Shown here: positions 50,945 to 62,369 of the stretch, in pieces
Numbering within the stretch: the first letter of the stretch is position 1
How the letters are laid out: the number at the start of each line of letters is the position of its first letter
Source: Tubiluchus corallicola
Taxonomy: Eukaryota > Priapulida > Priapulimorpha > Priapulimorphida > Tubiluchidae
DNA length: 64,000 nt
NCBI GenBank assembly: GCA_030141605.1
Contig: JAQGDQ010000004.1
Span: forward strand, 1,426,001-1,490,000
Direction of reading: 5' to 3'
The notes under the pieces: model-generated
Seen by the model: only the letters and a program-made list of their open reading frames with translations
Told to the model about the DNA's origin: nothing
Database searches by the model: none
Translations under genes and position numbers: made by a program

Positions 50945-51022
<78 letters not shown>
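50935..51022. repeat. GA microsatellite abutting the LINE 5' end
   Basis: (GA)n with two GCGA interruptions near its start (50940-50949), in the same strand phase type as the run at 46605-46678. It borders truncated ORF1 sequence. Confidence 0.95.
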
Positions 51023-51023
<1 letters not shown>

Positions 51024-52139
51024 ACAGTAATTTGAATTGCTGCAACCAAGAGAACTAACGTCAAAGCACAGAATAAGCTAATACTATGAGCCAAGTTGAT
51101 TCCAATCTTAGTGTGAGTGGAATCATTGTGCTTCACTAATATTAGCAGTATGTTTATTGTCCATGACCATGTCAGTGAGTAACACTGGCCCTGGTTAGTA
51201 ATTGGATGGACTGCCTGGGAATACCAGGTGCTGTAGACTTTTAATTTAATTTTTTTCCAATTTTATGATTATAGGGGGTTTTATTGTAATACAGATATAT
51301 CGATCACTTTAGTAAGTTTAGTATGTAGTTATTTAGTCTTTCATATATACATGTAGTTGTTTCCTTTTTTCTAACTTAGCATATTTAGTATACCAGGTGA
51401 CTAGTATTAAATTATGGGATAAAATAAATTGCAGACATTATTATGGACAACATTTCATGTATTTAAAGATAATAATATGACAAATTTGCATCACAGTAGA
51501 TCATATATGGCCATCACATATGCAATAATGGATACATGAGATCTAAACGCATACAGATAAGTGACAGTTACCCAACACAATTATTTGTGCTTAAACACTT
51601 TAGTAAGATATATAAATATCTTATATATACATCTTATATATATATATCTATATATACATAGATCTTACTGAAGTGTTTAAGCACAAGTAATATACATATA
51701 TAAGATCCATGTCCATTTATATATATATATATATATATGGACATGGGTCTTATAAATATTGTTAATTCGCTTGTGCAATTAAAATGTTTAAATTTCAATT
51801 ACATAAAATAGGAAAGCAAAAACAGAGAGTTGTTGTATATTATACAGTCATCACACTCATCATGTGCAGATTACAAATATTATCATCTCTCTTGAGCAAC
51901 AAGAATCTTGAATTTGAATCGTGCAAAAATGAAAAACAAAACAAGAATGTAATGAAAATATTCTTATTTTTTGTATTAAAGTGATTTCAGTATAGTTTTT
52001 AATTTTAGATTAGCACTATCTAAAGCCACACAACTACTAGGAACTAGCTAAAATAATTACATGCACACTGTATATATAAAACAGTTTTAAAGCATGCCTG
52101 AGTTTGCAATAAAAATATATACTGGCATGTAATAAAAAA
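51023..52139. other. 3' flank of CFAP52
   Basis: AT-rich noncoding DNA between the LINE-bearing microsatellite and the CFAP52 stop codon. It contains the twin hairpins at 51580-51752. A minus-strand ATTAAA near 51998 could serve as poly(A) signal, but this is weak. The open frame at 51784-51984 looks like composition only. Confidence 0.4.
51580..51752. repeat. Two adjacent hairpins with AT-microsatellite loops downstream of CFAP52
   Basis: Hairpin 1: 51580-51609 pairs with 51662-51691 (GTGCTTAAACACTTTAGTAA against the complement of TTACTGAAGTGTTTAAGCAC), with about two mismatches in 30. Hairpin 2: 51701-51716 pairs with 51737-51752 (TAAGATCCATGTCCAT). Both loops are (TA)n-rich. It is probably a foldback repeat unit. 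Confidence 0.8.
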
Positions 52140-52292
52140 TCATTTAATATCAGGATATTGCCAGCGCACTATAGCTCCATCGTCACTGACACTGATGATG
52201 TAACGCAAATTTGGGCAAATTTTAAGCTGTGTTATGTTGCCGCTGTGACCAATACCAACCTGTATGACATCACCTTCATCATATCTCCAGAA
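52140..52292 (-). CDS. CFAP52: Terminal exon of CFAP52
   Basis: Acceptor AATTTGCAG|TTC opens FWRYDEGDVIQVGIGHSG and the last WD blade, with stop TGA at 52140-52142. The ending (VRWQYPDIK) matches the family's C-terminal Arg-Trp-x-Tyr-Pro pattern. An in-frame ATG at 52326-52328 lies in the intron and is not a start. Confidence 0.92.
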   Translation of the reverse strand, partial: FWRYDEGDVIQVGIGHSGNITQLKICPNLRYIISVSDDGAIVRWQYPDIK

Positions 52293-55200
52293 CTGCAAAT
52301 TAAAGGAAAAGACAATGCATTTTCTCAAAGCTGAAGTGAAAATGTTTTGTGTCCTAACTCAAACCGTAAAATGATTTGTAGTTGATTTTGGATTAAAAGC
52401 GACTATAAAAAGCTTGACATAGTTTGAAGTATGTGCTATCATATTATTCACTTAAAAAGACAACATGTTGTTTTCATTTTTATCTTGTTTGACTTTGAGA
52501 ACTGGCACACATTATACTGGGTGTTTATTTGGATTGAAGAGCTCTAGTATAGTTTATATTTTCTCTTTCTTTACAACTAGCAATTAATCCAGGAATACAA
52601 TTTCTCTTACATTGCTGCTAGCACTCACATTTTGCATTTGTTTAGGGAGACTAGAAACTAATTGTTTTAAATAATGAACGACATGATTATTACTACTCTT
52701 CTCGAATAATGTAACGTTTTCAAACATGGGGCAGAATAAAGTTGATCTCATTGGTGAATGAAGCCAACAATCAAATGACGGTTTGCAGTTATTAGTATTA
52801 TTATTGAAATAGTTATACAAAACTATTTAGAACAAAGCAGTTGAACACTAAGATTTTTAATGCCACAGATAAAAATATACAGCACATTACAAGAAATAAT
52901 TAATACAACTATTGCAATGCACAAATAATAAATGCAGATGTAGTTAGAAGATATATGCAATGTACATAAAAATCAAAACACACAAAGTTCACACAATAAA
53001 AACACTTTACACACACAAACCTATCAATCGCCCATTCACTAATATCTGCATCCTTATCCTGTAGGCAGTCTACTTTTATATAGCTACAGACGGTTCCAGA
53101 ACATTATAAAAAGGTCCCATGGTGTACAGACTATTCCAGCCGATTCTACAGTATTGCATGAGTACAGACACTCAAATGTCAAGTGATTGTTCTAGACCTT
53201 TCTAGGTACCACTCTCAGCAATGTATGTGTGGGCAGATAACTCAATCACAACAAAATGAGGTTCATAACAAATAATGCATAGCAGGATGGGATTGTTTCT
53301 CTAGGTTTACGTTAGAGCTAAAATGTCTGAATTTACCGAACTAATAGAGGAGACAATGAGTTTTCCTCCATACTTTGGCTTGAGAAAACTGGCCAAGTGC
53401 TGCATTGGTTGAATGTGATTAGTTAAACATTTTCTGCAACTAATTTCATTAGCAATATACATGCTGCCAAGTAAGAACATTTGTAAAGGCATGTAATTTA
53501 GCCTCGCATAACTATATATGATTATAAGACAGTGCAAATACCTTAATAAGTTTGTCATCTCCTCCAGTAACAAAATGCTTTCCATCTTTAGCGATATCAA
53601 TAGCATTAACAGAACCAGAGCGGCAGCCTTCCAATTCGCGAATTTGAGATCCATCGTAAGTTTCCCAAAAGCCTAAAATAAATTAATTATATTTGCCAAT
53701 AAAAGCATCATCAAATGAAGACTTAAAATCTTGTTTGTCAAAATACTGATATTTTCATCCTGGATTTTGAATACTAGAAATCTAATACTCCTGCTAAGTA
53801 CTGAGACATCGAACTTTGCTATATAATGAAGGCTAAGCAATCTATACATATGGTTTATAAATGCATAGGTGTCAACATGGACACTGGTTGTGTATTTTGT
53901 CCAAATTCATTATTAAGAAAACACTGCAAGCATAAAAGCTGAACATTCAGTTGTTCAATCGCAACTTTTCAAGTCATAACTCAAAAGCACAGCCTATCAC
54001 CTGTGATTGTGGAATAATTGATATTGTGCATTTTTCCACTATGCATGTCGAACTCATCACAAGCATTACATCGTGACAATAAGTGTAGGCAAAGTAGTGC
54101 ATCAGAGTGAAGTTTAAAAACAATAATAATTTTACCGATGCATGTTTTTGTGATTCTCATTGTTTCATGCAAAAATGAGTACTTTGTCACATTTTTATTG
54201 TTCTTTAGTTCAAAGATAGAAGTAAGGGACAATATGTAATATGTAAATGGTGAGTGGTTCACGTAAGCACACACGAAATTGCTGAACTTTTCACGTACTT
54301 GTACTCGCCTGCCTCTCCCCATAAATACACGGTGAACTCACGATTATTCCACTACTCCATATATATATATTCACATTTTTATTGTGCAACAATAGAAAAA
54401 AGAAGAGGCAGGCGGAAATATCGTGGCATGTACAGGTATACGAAAAGTTCAACAATTTTGCATGTGCTTACGTGAATCACTAAGCACATTTTTGAGCAGT
54501 TGAATAATAAAAATGTGACAAAGTACTCATTTTTGCATGTACAATGAATATTTGAATATATATGTACAATCAATTAATTAGCAGTTGTGGAAATAATAAA
54601 AAAGTGCATGAACTCATTCTTCAAATAGAAAATTTAATGCAAATAATTTTCTACTTCCATTGCACAAATGGATTGAAGCATGCAGAGGAGTTTAACTCAT
54701 TGTGCTCTTACCTACTACACCTCCTGGGTTTTTGCCAATTCCTTTAGGAAGCATGATATGAAATATATTGTCATTCACTTAAAAAGTCAAGTTTCTGTGA
54801 GATATGAGAGCAGCAAATAAGGACTTCCACTTCTCAACAGACATGGCAGATTAATGAGCAATGTGAAGAGGCTTAGGCCATACTATATATAGCAGTGACA
54901 ACAGTGTCTGCATGACTAGGGAAATTTTAAAGTTTGTATGTCAGTGATTCAAAAATTTGAATGAAGGATAGTTTCACAGCGATAAATCAATCAATGGTAG
55001 TTTAAATTTGCTCAGCTTTTAGAACTGCACTTTTTTAAAATTACTGCAGATAGTTCTTAAGACATGTCTAGCTGCTATTCATAGTTTACATATAAAATAA
55101 CTACTATCATATATTTAAAGAAGTTTCTGATTTTAGGTTTCTATGGTCTTAATAGGTTGCGTTAAGGAAAAAAGATTTTACCGATTTTTCGATCAGTACC

Positions 55201-55338
55201 ACATGTAAGAATCTGGCATTCACTTGGGTGATAGCAAACACAACGAAAAAGAGTATTTGCGAAAATAATCTGGTTCCGTACGAAACGCCTGTAAACAAAT
55301 AATTAAAAATGGAATAACATGAATATGACATATCATAC

Positions 55339-55425
<87 letters not shown>

Positions 55426-58400
55426 AGAGAGAGAGAGAGAGAGAGAGTCAGTAAAAAAATAGAAAGAAACTTACATTAAATCCCATATGATGCAAGTTCC
55501 ATCTGTACTGGCACTGACACATTGTTTATTGTTACTGCTAACTTTGATACAGGAAACCTTAGCTTTGTGTTCCTTCATATTTGCCAGCAATGTTTGCTTC
55601 TGGGGCATTATTTGCCAAACACGCACCTACCAGGTAAAACTTTTTAACATTTTTTAACTTTTATTTTTTATTCAACCCATATCACAATTTGGAAACATTA
55701 TAATTGCAATGTTGTTCACATTCTGATGTGGGCTGGGAGACCCATACATGGCATATGCAGAGGCCACTCAAAAACAGCACAAATTATCAGTATTAGGTAA
55801 ACTAACTTGACAGAGCTAATTTGACAAACAACCACATTTAAAGGTTACTCAGAAAAATACAGTTAGTTATGTTACTGCCATTACAGTAATTAACTCAGAG
55901 AGTAAAGACTTGAGTTATTAACTCACACTCGGTGCACTTGAGAATGGCCCTTCCTAGCATGTGCCAAGAAGCCGTAAAAATGCTCTAATCAGATTCAAGT
56001 ATATCTTGTGTATAAAACTGAACAGTGGCTTACAGTGCAGCATTAAATTTAATATTCACATTGTGATGCAATAAAACTTTTGTAGAGAACTCACTGTTTG
56101 TGATGATAATGTTACTACACAATGTTAGCTATTATGTTGCTGCACACTGCACAGGAAAGCAATGCTTGCACTGATTGGGCTGCCCTTGTTAAATATTACT
56201 AAGCAATGATGTATAATGTAATGTTGTTTACTATCCTACATTAATTCAGCATACTTGGACTCAAACTCAGAGTTCAAGGTCACTGGACTTTTTCGACTTC
56301 TTCGTATACTATGATATTCTATTTTGAGAAAAGAGCATTTGACTTTTTTACTACATATTTAATCAATGATTATATAATATTTTTTTAAATAAAGCAAAAA
56401 CGAGGTAATACCACCCCTAACAAAGTGCAGTACAACGGCCTCTTGAAGCATTTCTCTCCTAATCTTTCTTTTTTTTTAAAAAACAGCGTTATGAAAGTTA
56501 AATGGATTTTTTTAGCTTAGTCATCGAAACACTGCAATAAAAGCTGGAAGAATAGTTTGTAAAGTCCACAGCAAAACTGTGTGTTTTCAAATGTTAACAG
56601 CCGTTTTTGAATCTGCTTATACCTATAACAACAAGACTAAGTGATGGAATGGGCTAGCAAAGTTGTTTGGGTGCTAATTTTCCATCTGTGAGGTCATATT
56701 TTCCATCTGTGAAATTATACATGCCGTTTCTTTGCTGAACGTAAAGTGATCAGAGAAAAATCTGTAAGAAAATGGGCAATCTATACTGCTACCATCACGA
56801 GAGCTTATATATAGTTTTCAAGTTCATGATATGGCTATAATTTAAAACATTGTTCTCAAGTAGGTTGTTCATACAGGATTGTAGTTGTAGAACAGCGTGA
56901 ATTTTGTTAATGCAGTAGTAAACCATTGTTAATTGTTCTTTGTCTATGACTGTACTTGTATTACCTGTCCCTCGCCTCCTCCACTGATGATGTGGGCGCA
57001 ATCAGATGTTGTCCCCAGTGCAGTTACACCTTTGTTGTGGGCATCTGATATCGTGTATTGTAACTTTCCAGACTCGGGTAAAAATGCACGTATCTTACCA
57101 TCATTCCAAGCTGTTACAAACAGAAAAGCTGAGATAATAAGAATTCTTATACATATATAACTATGCATATTTCACATAGTATTCATTTAAATGCTAGGAG
57201 ATGTCAAGAATAAAACAAAGAGATCATAGAAAATGAAAACCAACCAATACTCTACAACTACTGGAGAACAAACACATTTTAATCCAAAACTTATGAAAGA
57301 GATGTAATCTTCGAGTGTTTTTATGAAAGTTGAAAGTCATTATGATGCTTGATTTTCGGCTATGTCACTTTTCTGCAAACTTTAATGACTGCTTGTCTGC
57401 TTGTCTGAAATGATTGATTGCTTGTCGATCGACAAAAGATGACAATGAAAAAAGACGTAGAAGCAAATTAAACATTTTAGGTCCAAGTGACTGAAGATTT
57501 TTGAAATAACAGGTTGTCAATATACATTTTTCAAAAAGACATTTAAGAAAAAAATGATTAAAATATGGAGAAAGCAGCTAGAACACACGTTTTCACTTGT
57601 TAAAAGTGAAAGTAATGTAAGAAAATAATAAAATTGATAAAGCTGATTTGCTTTTGCATATTATTTGTCACTCTGTTTCCATATTGGGTTGTGAAAACAC
57701 TCATAAAGATTTTAGGCAGCAGTGATCTATGATATTAAATTATCAAAACAATCAGTTTTACACATATAACTTCCTTATAATAATAATAATAATAATGATA
57801 ACTACTACTTCATTTATTAGTTATTATATTTCATGTAACTTTTTTCATCTGGTAACCAAAATACGAATAGATCGTTACTACATGCTCTTGTAAGTAGAAG
57901 ATAAAAAGTAAAACTCAAAATACCACTGATTATCATCTTTCCGTCTGCCATGATATCAACAGTATTGCATCTCATGTTGTGCACCTTTATTCGCAAAAGT
58001 TCGATATTTCTCTTGGTATTCCACACACAAATTGTTTCGTTAGCGCATGTGACAAACAAATCTGATGTGTGCCTACAAATACATGTCATAAATATATGCA
58101 CATTAAAGTAAAAAGTAAAATTGCACAAAGAAAGACAAAACATTCATTTATCAAAATTTGAAATACACAAATTTTTTTCATACAAGCTTTACTTTTAAAA
58201 CAATATTTAATATGTTGGAAAGTTCTTACAATACGATGAGCACTCACACTAAAGTTACCTCGGAAAAACAATGTCCCTGACACCTGAGTAGTGGCACGTT
58301 GTTGCTAAGTCAAATTCAAAGCTTGGTAGGCTGAATTTATATATATGGCCATTATTGGTCCCTACAAAAAACTAGAAAACAAACTAGCAGCAAACAATTA

Positions 58401-61400
58401 AGGCATGCAAGGCATTTAATTCTGACAAAAAATAATCATCACACTAAATAAGAAAATGACCTTACTTAGTACTGCTATTATGCTTTAAGCATATTGAGTT
58501 AAAAGAAATGTTTTGATGGATAGAAAGTAGTAATGCAGACAATTTCGTAAAGACATAAAACAATGGTACATGCTGTGTCGGATATCATTATGGTTGCCAC
58601 ATAAGATCAAGCAAGATGCATATTTAATGATAAATGCCTTAAACCTTTTCGAGCAAACAAAATTAAAAAATACTTACTTTACTACCAGGTTCCCTGATAG
58701 CTATAGATGTAACATGCCCCATAACTTTTTCATTCCTACAGAAATAAAACATGTAAGTATGTGACAGTACGTGTGTGCAACTTATCTGTATAGCCTTCTT
58801 ATCAGTAACATACATGTATATGTATATTGTTTATAATACAGGATATTGTAAACTCTATAACAACCTCCACAGAAACCATTTGGCAACCTCTCGAGGAAAA
58901 AACAGCTTGAGTAGAAAGCCAAAACAGTTTTTTAATCAGCAGCCCTTAGAATGCATAAAGCACGAACACTTGCCTTTCCCAGGAGTTTTTCATAAGAAAT
59001 AATGGAAAACTGTATTTCAGAAATCTGTTTTTAACATGTTTATTCACACATAAATCTGAAGCATAGCTAATGCACTTGTTGAATGTGGTAAATTTAAATA
59101 TAAAAGATCAGATACGTTAAAAGCGTGCATGCCTACTTTTCTTTTTTAAAATTCTGACCATTGACAAGGCACACTGTTCCGTCACCTCCTCCAATTAACA
59201 TCTTCCCATTTGCAAGAATGACCAGTGCAGTTATACCCAGACTGTACTTATCTTTCTTTGGCAGTGTAGAGATAAGTAATCGTGTTTTAGTATTGACTTT
59301 TAACACATCACCACTAGATGTGCCACAGTAGAAAAATTCATCAATGGCATCCATCTAGTCATTGAAAAAACGTTTCCAGCATTACAAAAGCACAAAAAAT
59401 TTAATTACTATGTAGAGGTATTTAACAATGTTGGCAAAAATAAATTGGTGAACATTTATGACACCATTTTATATAATTTACAACTACATACTATATAAAA
59501 CACCTTGAAGACTACTGTCAATCTGTGCCGTTTAATTATGAAGTTACAGTATGTGCATGCTTAAAGAAACGACAATCAAATTACCTAATGCCAAAACACT
59601 AACAGTGTGAGGATGAAAAGTTTAATTCAAATCACAGAATTAAGTTGAAATTTATTACCTTTATTGAATTTATCACTCGTTTAAATTGGCCCAAATTCAC
59701 AGATTGTGGATGGATTTTTCTATTTTCTACATCTAGTTCCCATACTCTCAACGAACAGCTAGAAAATAATGAGAAAAATGAGCAACGGGTAACATACCAG
59801 TTCCTCATAAAACAGCAAAATGTGTCATGATAATTCAATTTTTAAACTATAGGCAGTGACATAGCTAGGGGGACAAAAGAGTGGCAGCTGCTAGGCTCGA
59901 ACCAAGGCTGGTTCAGTCTGAAATCTAGACCACTCGGCCACCCAACCCACACTTTGATCAAATGGATTGAAAAAGTTGATTCTGTCAGAGTAGTAGAAAA
60001 GCATTACAAAACTTATATAGTGTGTGTACACTTATAAGTACAGTAGTGATGTAAAGTATGCATATATCATTATGTAATTTGTACGGTGATAATTATTACA
60101 GACTCAGCCATTTCTGCATGTATAACATGTTCTATCTGTATAAGCTAAATGGCCAAGGTTTATAGATAATACTGCCTAGAGCGTTGTATCGCCTCACAGT
60201 TATAAATGCACCAAATTTCGCAGAAATATATATCTTAAAGCCTTTTTTACCTGATGCAAAGAGGAATAGGAGTGGTTAAGATTAGTTCCTGTTTTTTATT
60301 TGTTGTTCATTTGTCTGTACAGGAGTAGTATTGTAATACTAGGATAAAAATGGTTAAGCCACCAAGCAAGTGAGAATATTCAATTTCGTGTAGAGATGAC
60401 CCTTTACTTTTCTGACCTAAATCAATGATGGCTATTTGGCTGAATAGTGGCGAATCAGGTCAAGTCAGACAGAAAACTTACTATAAAAAAAGCCAAGCAA
60501 AGCTGAATCATACACAATTTTCAAAAAAATGCAAAATATGAAGACTGTCTGAATTACTGAGAAAGACGAATAGCACACGAGGAGAAAAAGCCAATTTCAG
60601 TCATTTTTATGCACTTCTACTTCTATTGCCTAATGAACACTGTTGATTATTATTATTATTAATAAGTAGACAAACAGTTTTTAGAAGACCTGGAACACCT
60701 TGCTGCATGGAAGTGAATTTTGTACAAATAAAAACCTCCCATTTTCCAACTAACATTTTGCCTAAAAGTACTATTTTATCATGAGTCCATACGAATTTGA
60801 TACAAAATAGCCAAAAAATGGATGATTAACTCACTTGCCACCAGAAATAAACACATAGTCATCTTTCTGTGCATATTCCACAGTGTTTGTGACACCAGCA
60901 CTAACCGCAGATGCAGGAGCTCCGCACACAGCTTCTTTTTTTATAATATCCCATACAACAATACTAGATCAACAAATAAATAAACTGCAGTGTGATTTCA
61001 CTTTTTAGGGATTCAGACTTAGACTTGAAATAATGCTTGCAAGCCAAAAATTCGAATCGATTTCTGATATAAGAAAGCATTTAACCAAGCAACATAAACT
61101 GCCTATTAAATAAAATTTATGAGCATGTATGTAATATCGATTTGAGCATTGGTATTTTGTCTACCACTGTTCAGTACCATAGGAAGTTTTCCATAACTGA
61201 TCACAAAATTTGGTAAACATATTTAAGTAATGCTTAAATGCATTTCAAAACATGTTCATCTTAAATATCCAGTGTCATTGGTCTAGTGAATTGTAATTTT
61301 TGTAAACCTCTTCATGTAGACTGAGATTGTAGAAAATCATGATATTATTTACAAATAAAAATATGGTAAATTTTTTTCACTATAATTATGTTCCTGAACA

Positions 61401-61836
61401 AATTTTATGTTAACCAATATATTATCACTCAGAATATAAGAATGTACCTCGGGTAGTATTCAAGGTTGAAAATGTTTCATGAATGACGTATGAATTACAT
61501 ATCGATGTATTAAGTGAAACCATGTTTCATACGTGTCACTTAAAACCATGTTTTGCTAGAAACACATTACGGCATCGCTACTCGAAAACTTACTGAGTTA
61601 TTTACCATAAAAGTTAGAGTATTGCACATTGTAAAAACCCATTATTCCTCCTCAGTTATAATCTATTATTCATGGACATCATATAAAATGATTTCAGACC
61701 TTCCATCATCCTGTCCTCCAAGGCTTAACAAAAACTTTTCACTTGGGGAAAAGGCTAGAGACAACACTTCTACTTTGTGTAAGTTCAACCGGCAGTAAAC
61801 TTCACGATTATCAAAAGTCCAGATAACTATATCTGC
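52140..61836 (-). CDS. CFAP52: Cilia- and flagella-associated protein 52 (WDR16), C-terminal 530 residues in 12 exons; N-terminus outside window
   Basis: Exons in 5'->3' order: 61700-61836, 60835-60963, 59659-59758, 59137-59354, 58678-58735, 58259-58371, 57924-58072, 56965-57110, 55475-55626, 55182-55288, 53542-53672, 52140-52292. All junctions are in phase and sum to 1593 nt (530 aa plus TGA). The product is a chain of WD40 repeats with CFAP52 signatures: ADIVIWTF, SLGGQDDGS, LRVWELD, DLFVTCANETICVWNT, AWNDGKIRAF, HIISGGGEGQVRVW, STDGTCIIWDL, and the end GHSGNITQLKICP ... DDGAIVRWQYP. The vertebrate protein is about 620 aa, so roughly 90 N-terminal residues (first WD repeats) are absent here and should lie beyond 64000. 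The protein is a microtubule inner protein of ciliary doublets. First visible exon starts at phase 0 after acceptor TTATTTCAG|GCA. Assignment rests on family recognition and is strong. Confidence 0.94.
54155..54549. mobile_element. About 395-bp palindromic foldback element (MITE-like) in a CFAP52 intron
   Basis: Left arm words TTCATGCAAAAATGAGTACT, TTTGTCACATTTTTATTG, GTGGTTCACGTAAGCACA and TTGCTGAACTTTTC recur as near-perfect reverse complements in the right arm in reversed order (GTGAATCAC..., GACAAAGTACTCATTTTTGC near 54470-54540). The arms are about 150 bp or more with a short AT-rich centre near 54355. It is in the intron between exons 55182-55288 and 53542-53672. There is no coding content. 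Confidence 0.8.
55341..55447. repeat. GA microsatellite inside a 186-nt CFAP52 intron
   Basis: A (GA)n tract of about 105 bases broken once by GGGGG near 55421. On the coding strand it is a (CT)n pyrimidine tract that begins 27 bases after the donor of exon 55475-55626 and fills more than half the intron. Confidence 0.95.
59850..59948 (-). mobile_element. tRNA-derived SINE-like sequence in a CFAP52 intron
   Basis: The minus strand begins GGTTGGGTGGCCGAGTGGTC, which contains an exact pol III A-box (TGGCCGAGTGG). About 26 bases later comes a B-box-like GGTTCGAGCC. Then follows a non-tRNA tail reading CCCCCTAGCTATGTCACTGC, a tail word common in SINE/LINE 3' parts. The acceptor stem does not close and the anticodon arm is short, so it is not a functional tRNA. 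Confidence 0.6.
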
Positions 61837-62369
61837 CTGAAATAAGTCAATAGACAAACGAGTGAGCATGTGAAGAACAGAAAGCTCAAACAGAACTGTA
61901 AATTAAAAAGTAACAAAATGAATGAACAAAGGCCAAGTAAACAAGTAAATAAATGCAAAAAAAGAATGAAAGACCAACAAATGATAAAAAATAAATACAG
62001 TAGTAATGAACAAAAAAAAAGAAAAAGGGAAAAAATAAATAACTGGAAATGGCTGGATAACTAAATGTGTTTAAAAAAAATAGTATATCAACTGATAATA
62101 GATCAAAAAGGCATATTAAGCAGCCACTGACATGATGGTTCGTCCATATAATTAAATTCGCTAAGAGTCGAGACCATGATCTATAGAAGCTGAAATTTCC
62201 GGTCTTTCATTAATGTAGTATCTTAATATTAGGCCATCTAGGATATACTGTATAATGCTGCCACCTGTCAGCAGTTAAGTAAAGCGAGACAGAGTTGTAA
62301 GATTGGGCTTGAACAATAGTTGTGTTGTACTCCCATCAAATCAGAATTGTTACATCGTCTAATTATAAA
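61837..62369. other. CFAP52 intron sequence up to the Ty3/gypsy remnant
   Basis: No upstream CFAP52 exon was found here, although about 90 N-terminal codons are still owed. An A-rich stretch at 61870-62064 gives a Lys/Asn-rich open frame that is compositional. The retroelement begins at or before 62370; its exact edge is not visible. Confidence 0.5.

Noticed and set aside
50792-51136. 114-codon minus-strand frame with a long Ser-Leu repeat
   Set aside because: It is microsatellite sequence fused by chance to the truncated LINE ORF1; only 50800-50934 has element character.
53307-53654. 115-codon minus-strand frame starting MDLKFANWKAAALVL
   Set aside because: This is the wrong frame over the CFAP52 exon 53542-53672 continuing into the intron; the correct frame gives WETYDGSQIRELEG.
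59881-59948. Functional tRNA gene
   Set aside because: A- and B-box resemblance is present, but the acceptor stem and anticodon arm cannot be folded properly, so a SINE is the better reading.
61870-62064. Lys/Asn/Gln-rich 64-codon plus-strand frame
   Set aside because: A-rich intron sequence; the composition alone explains it.
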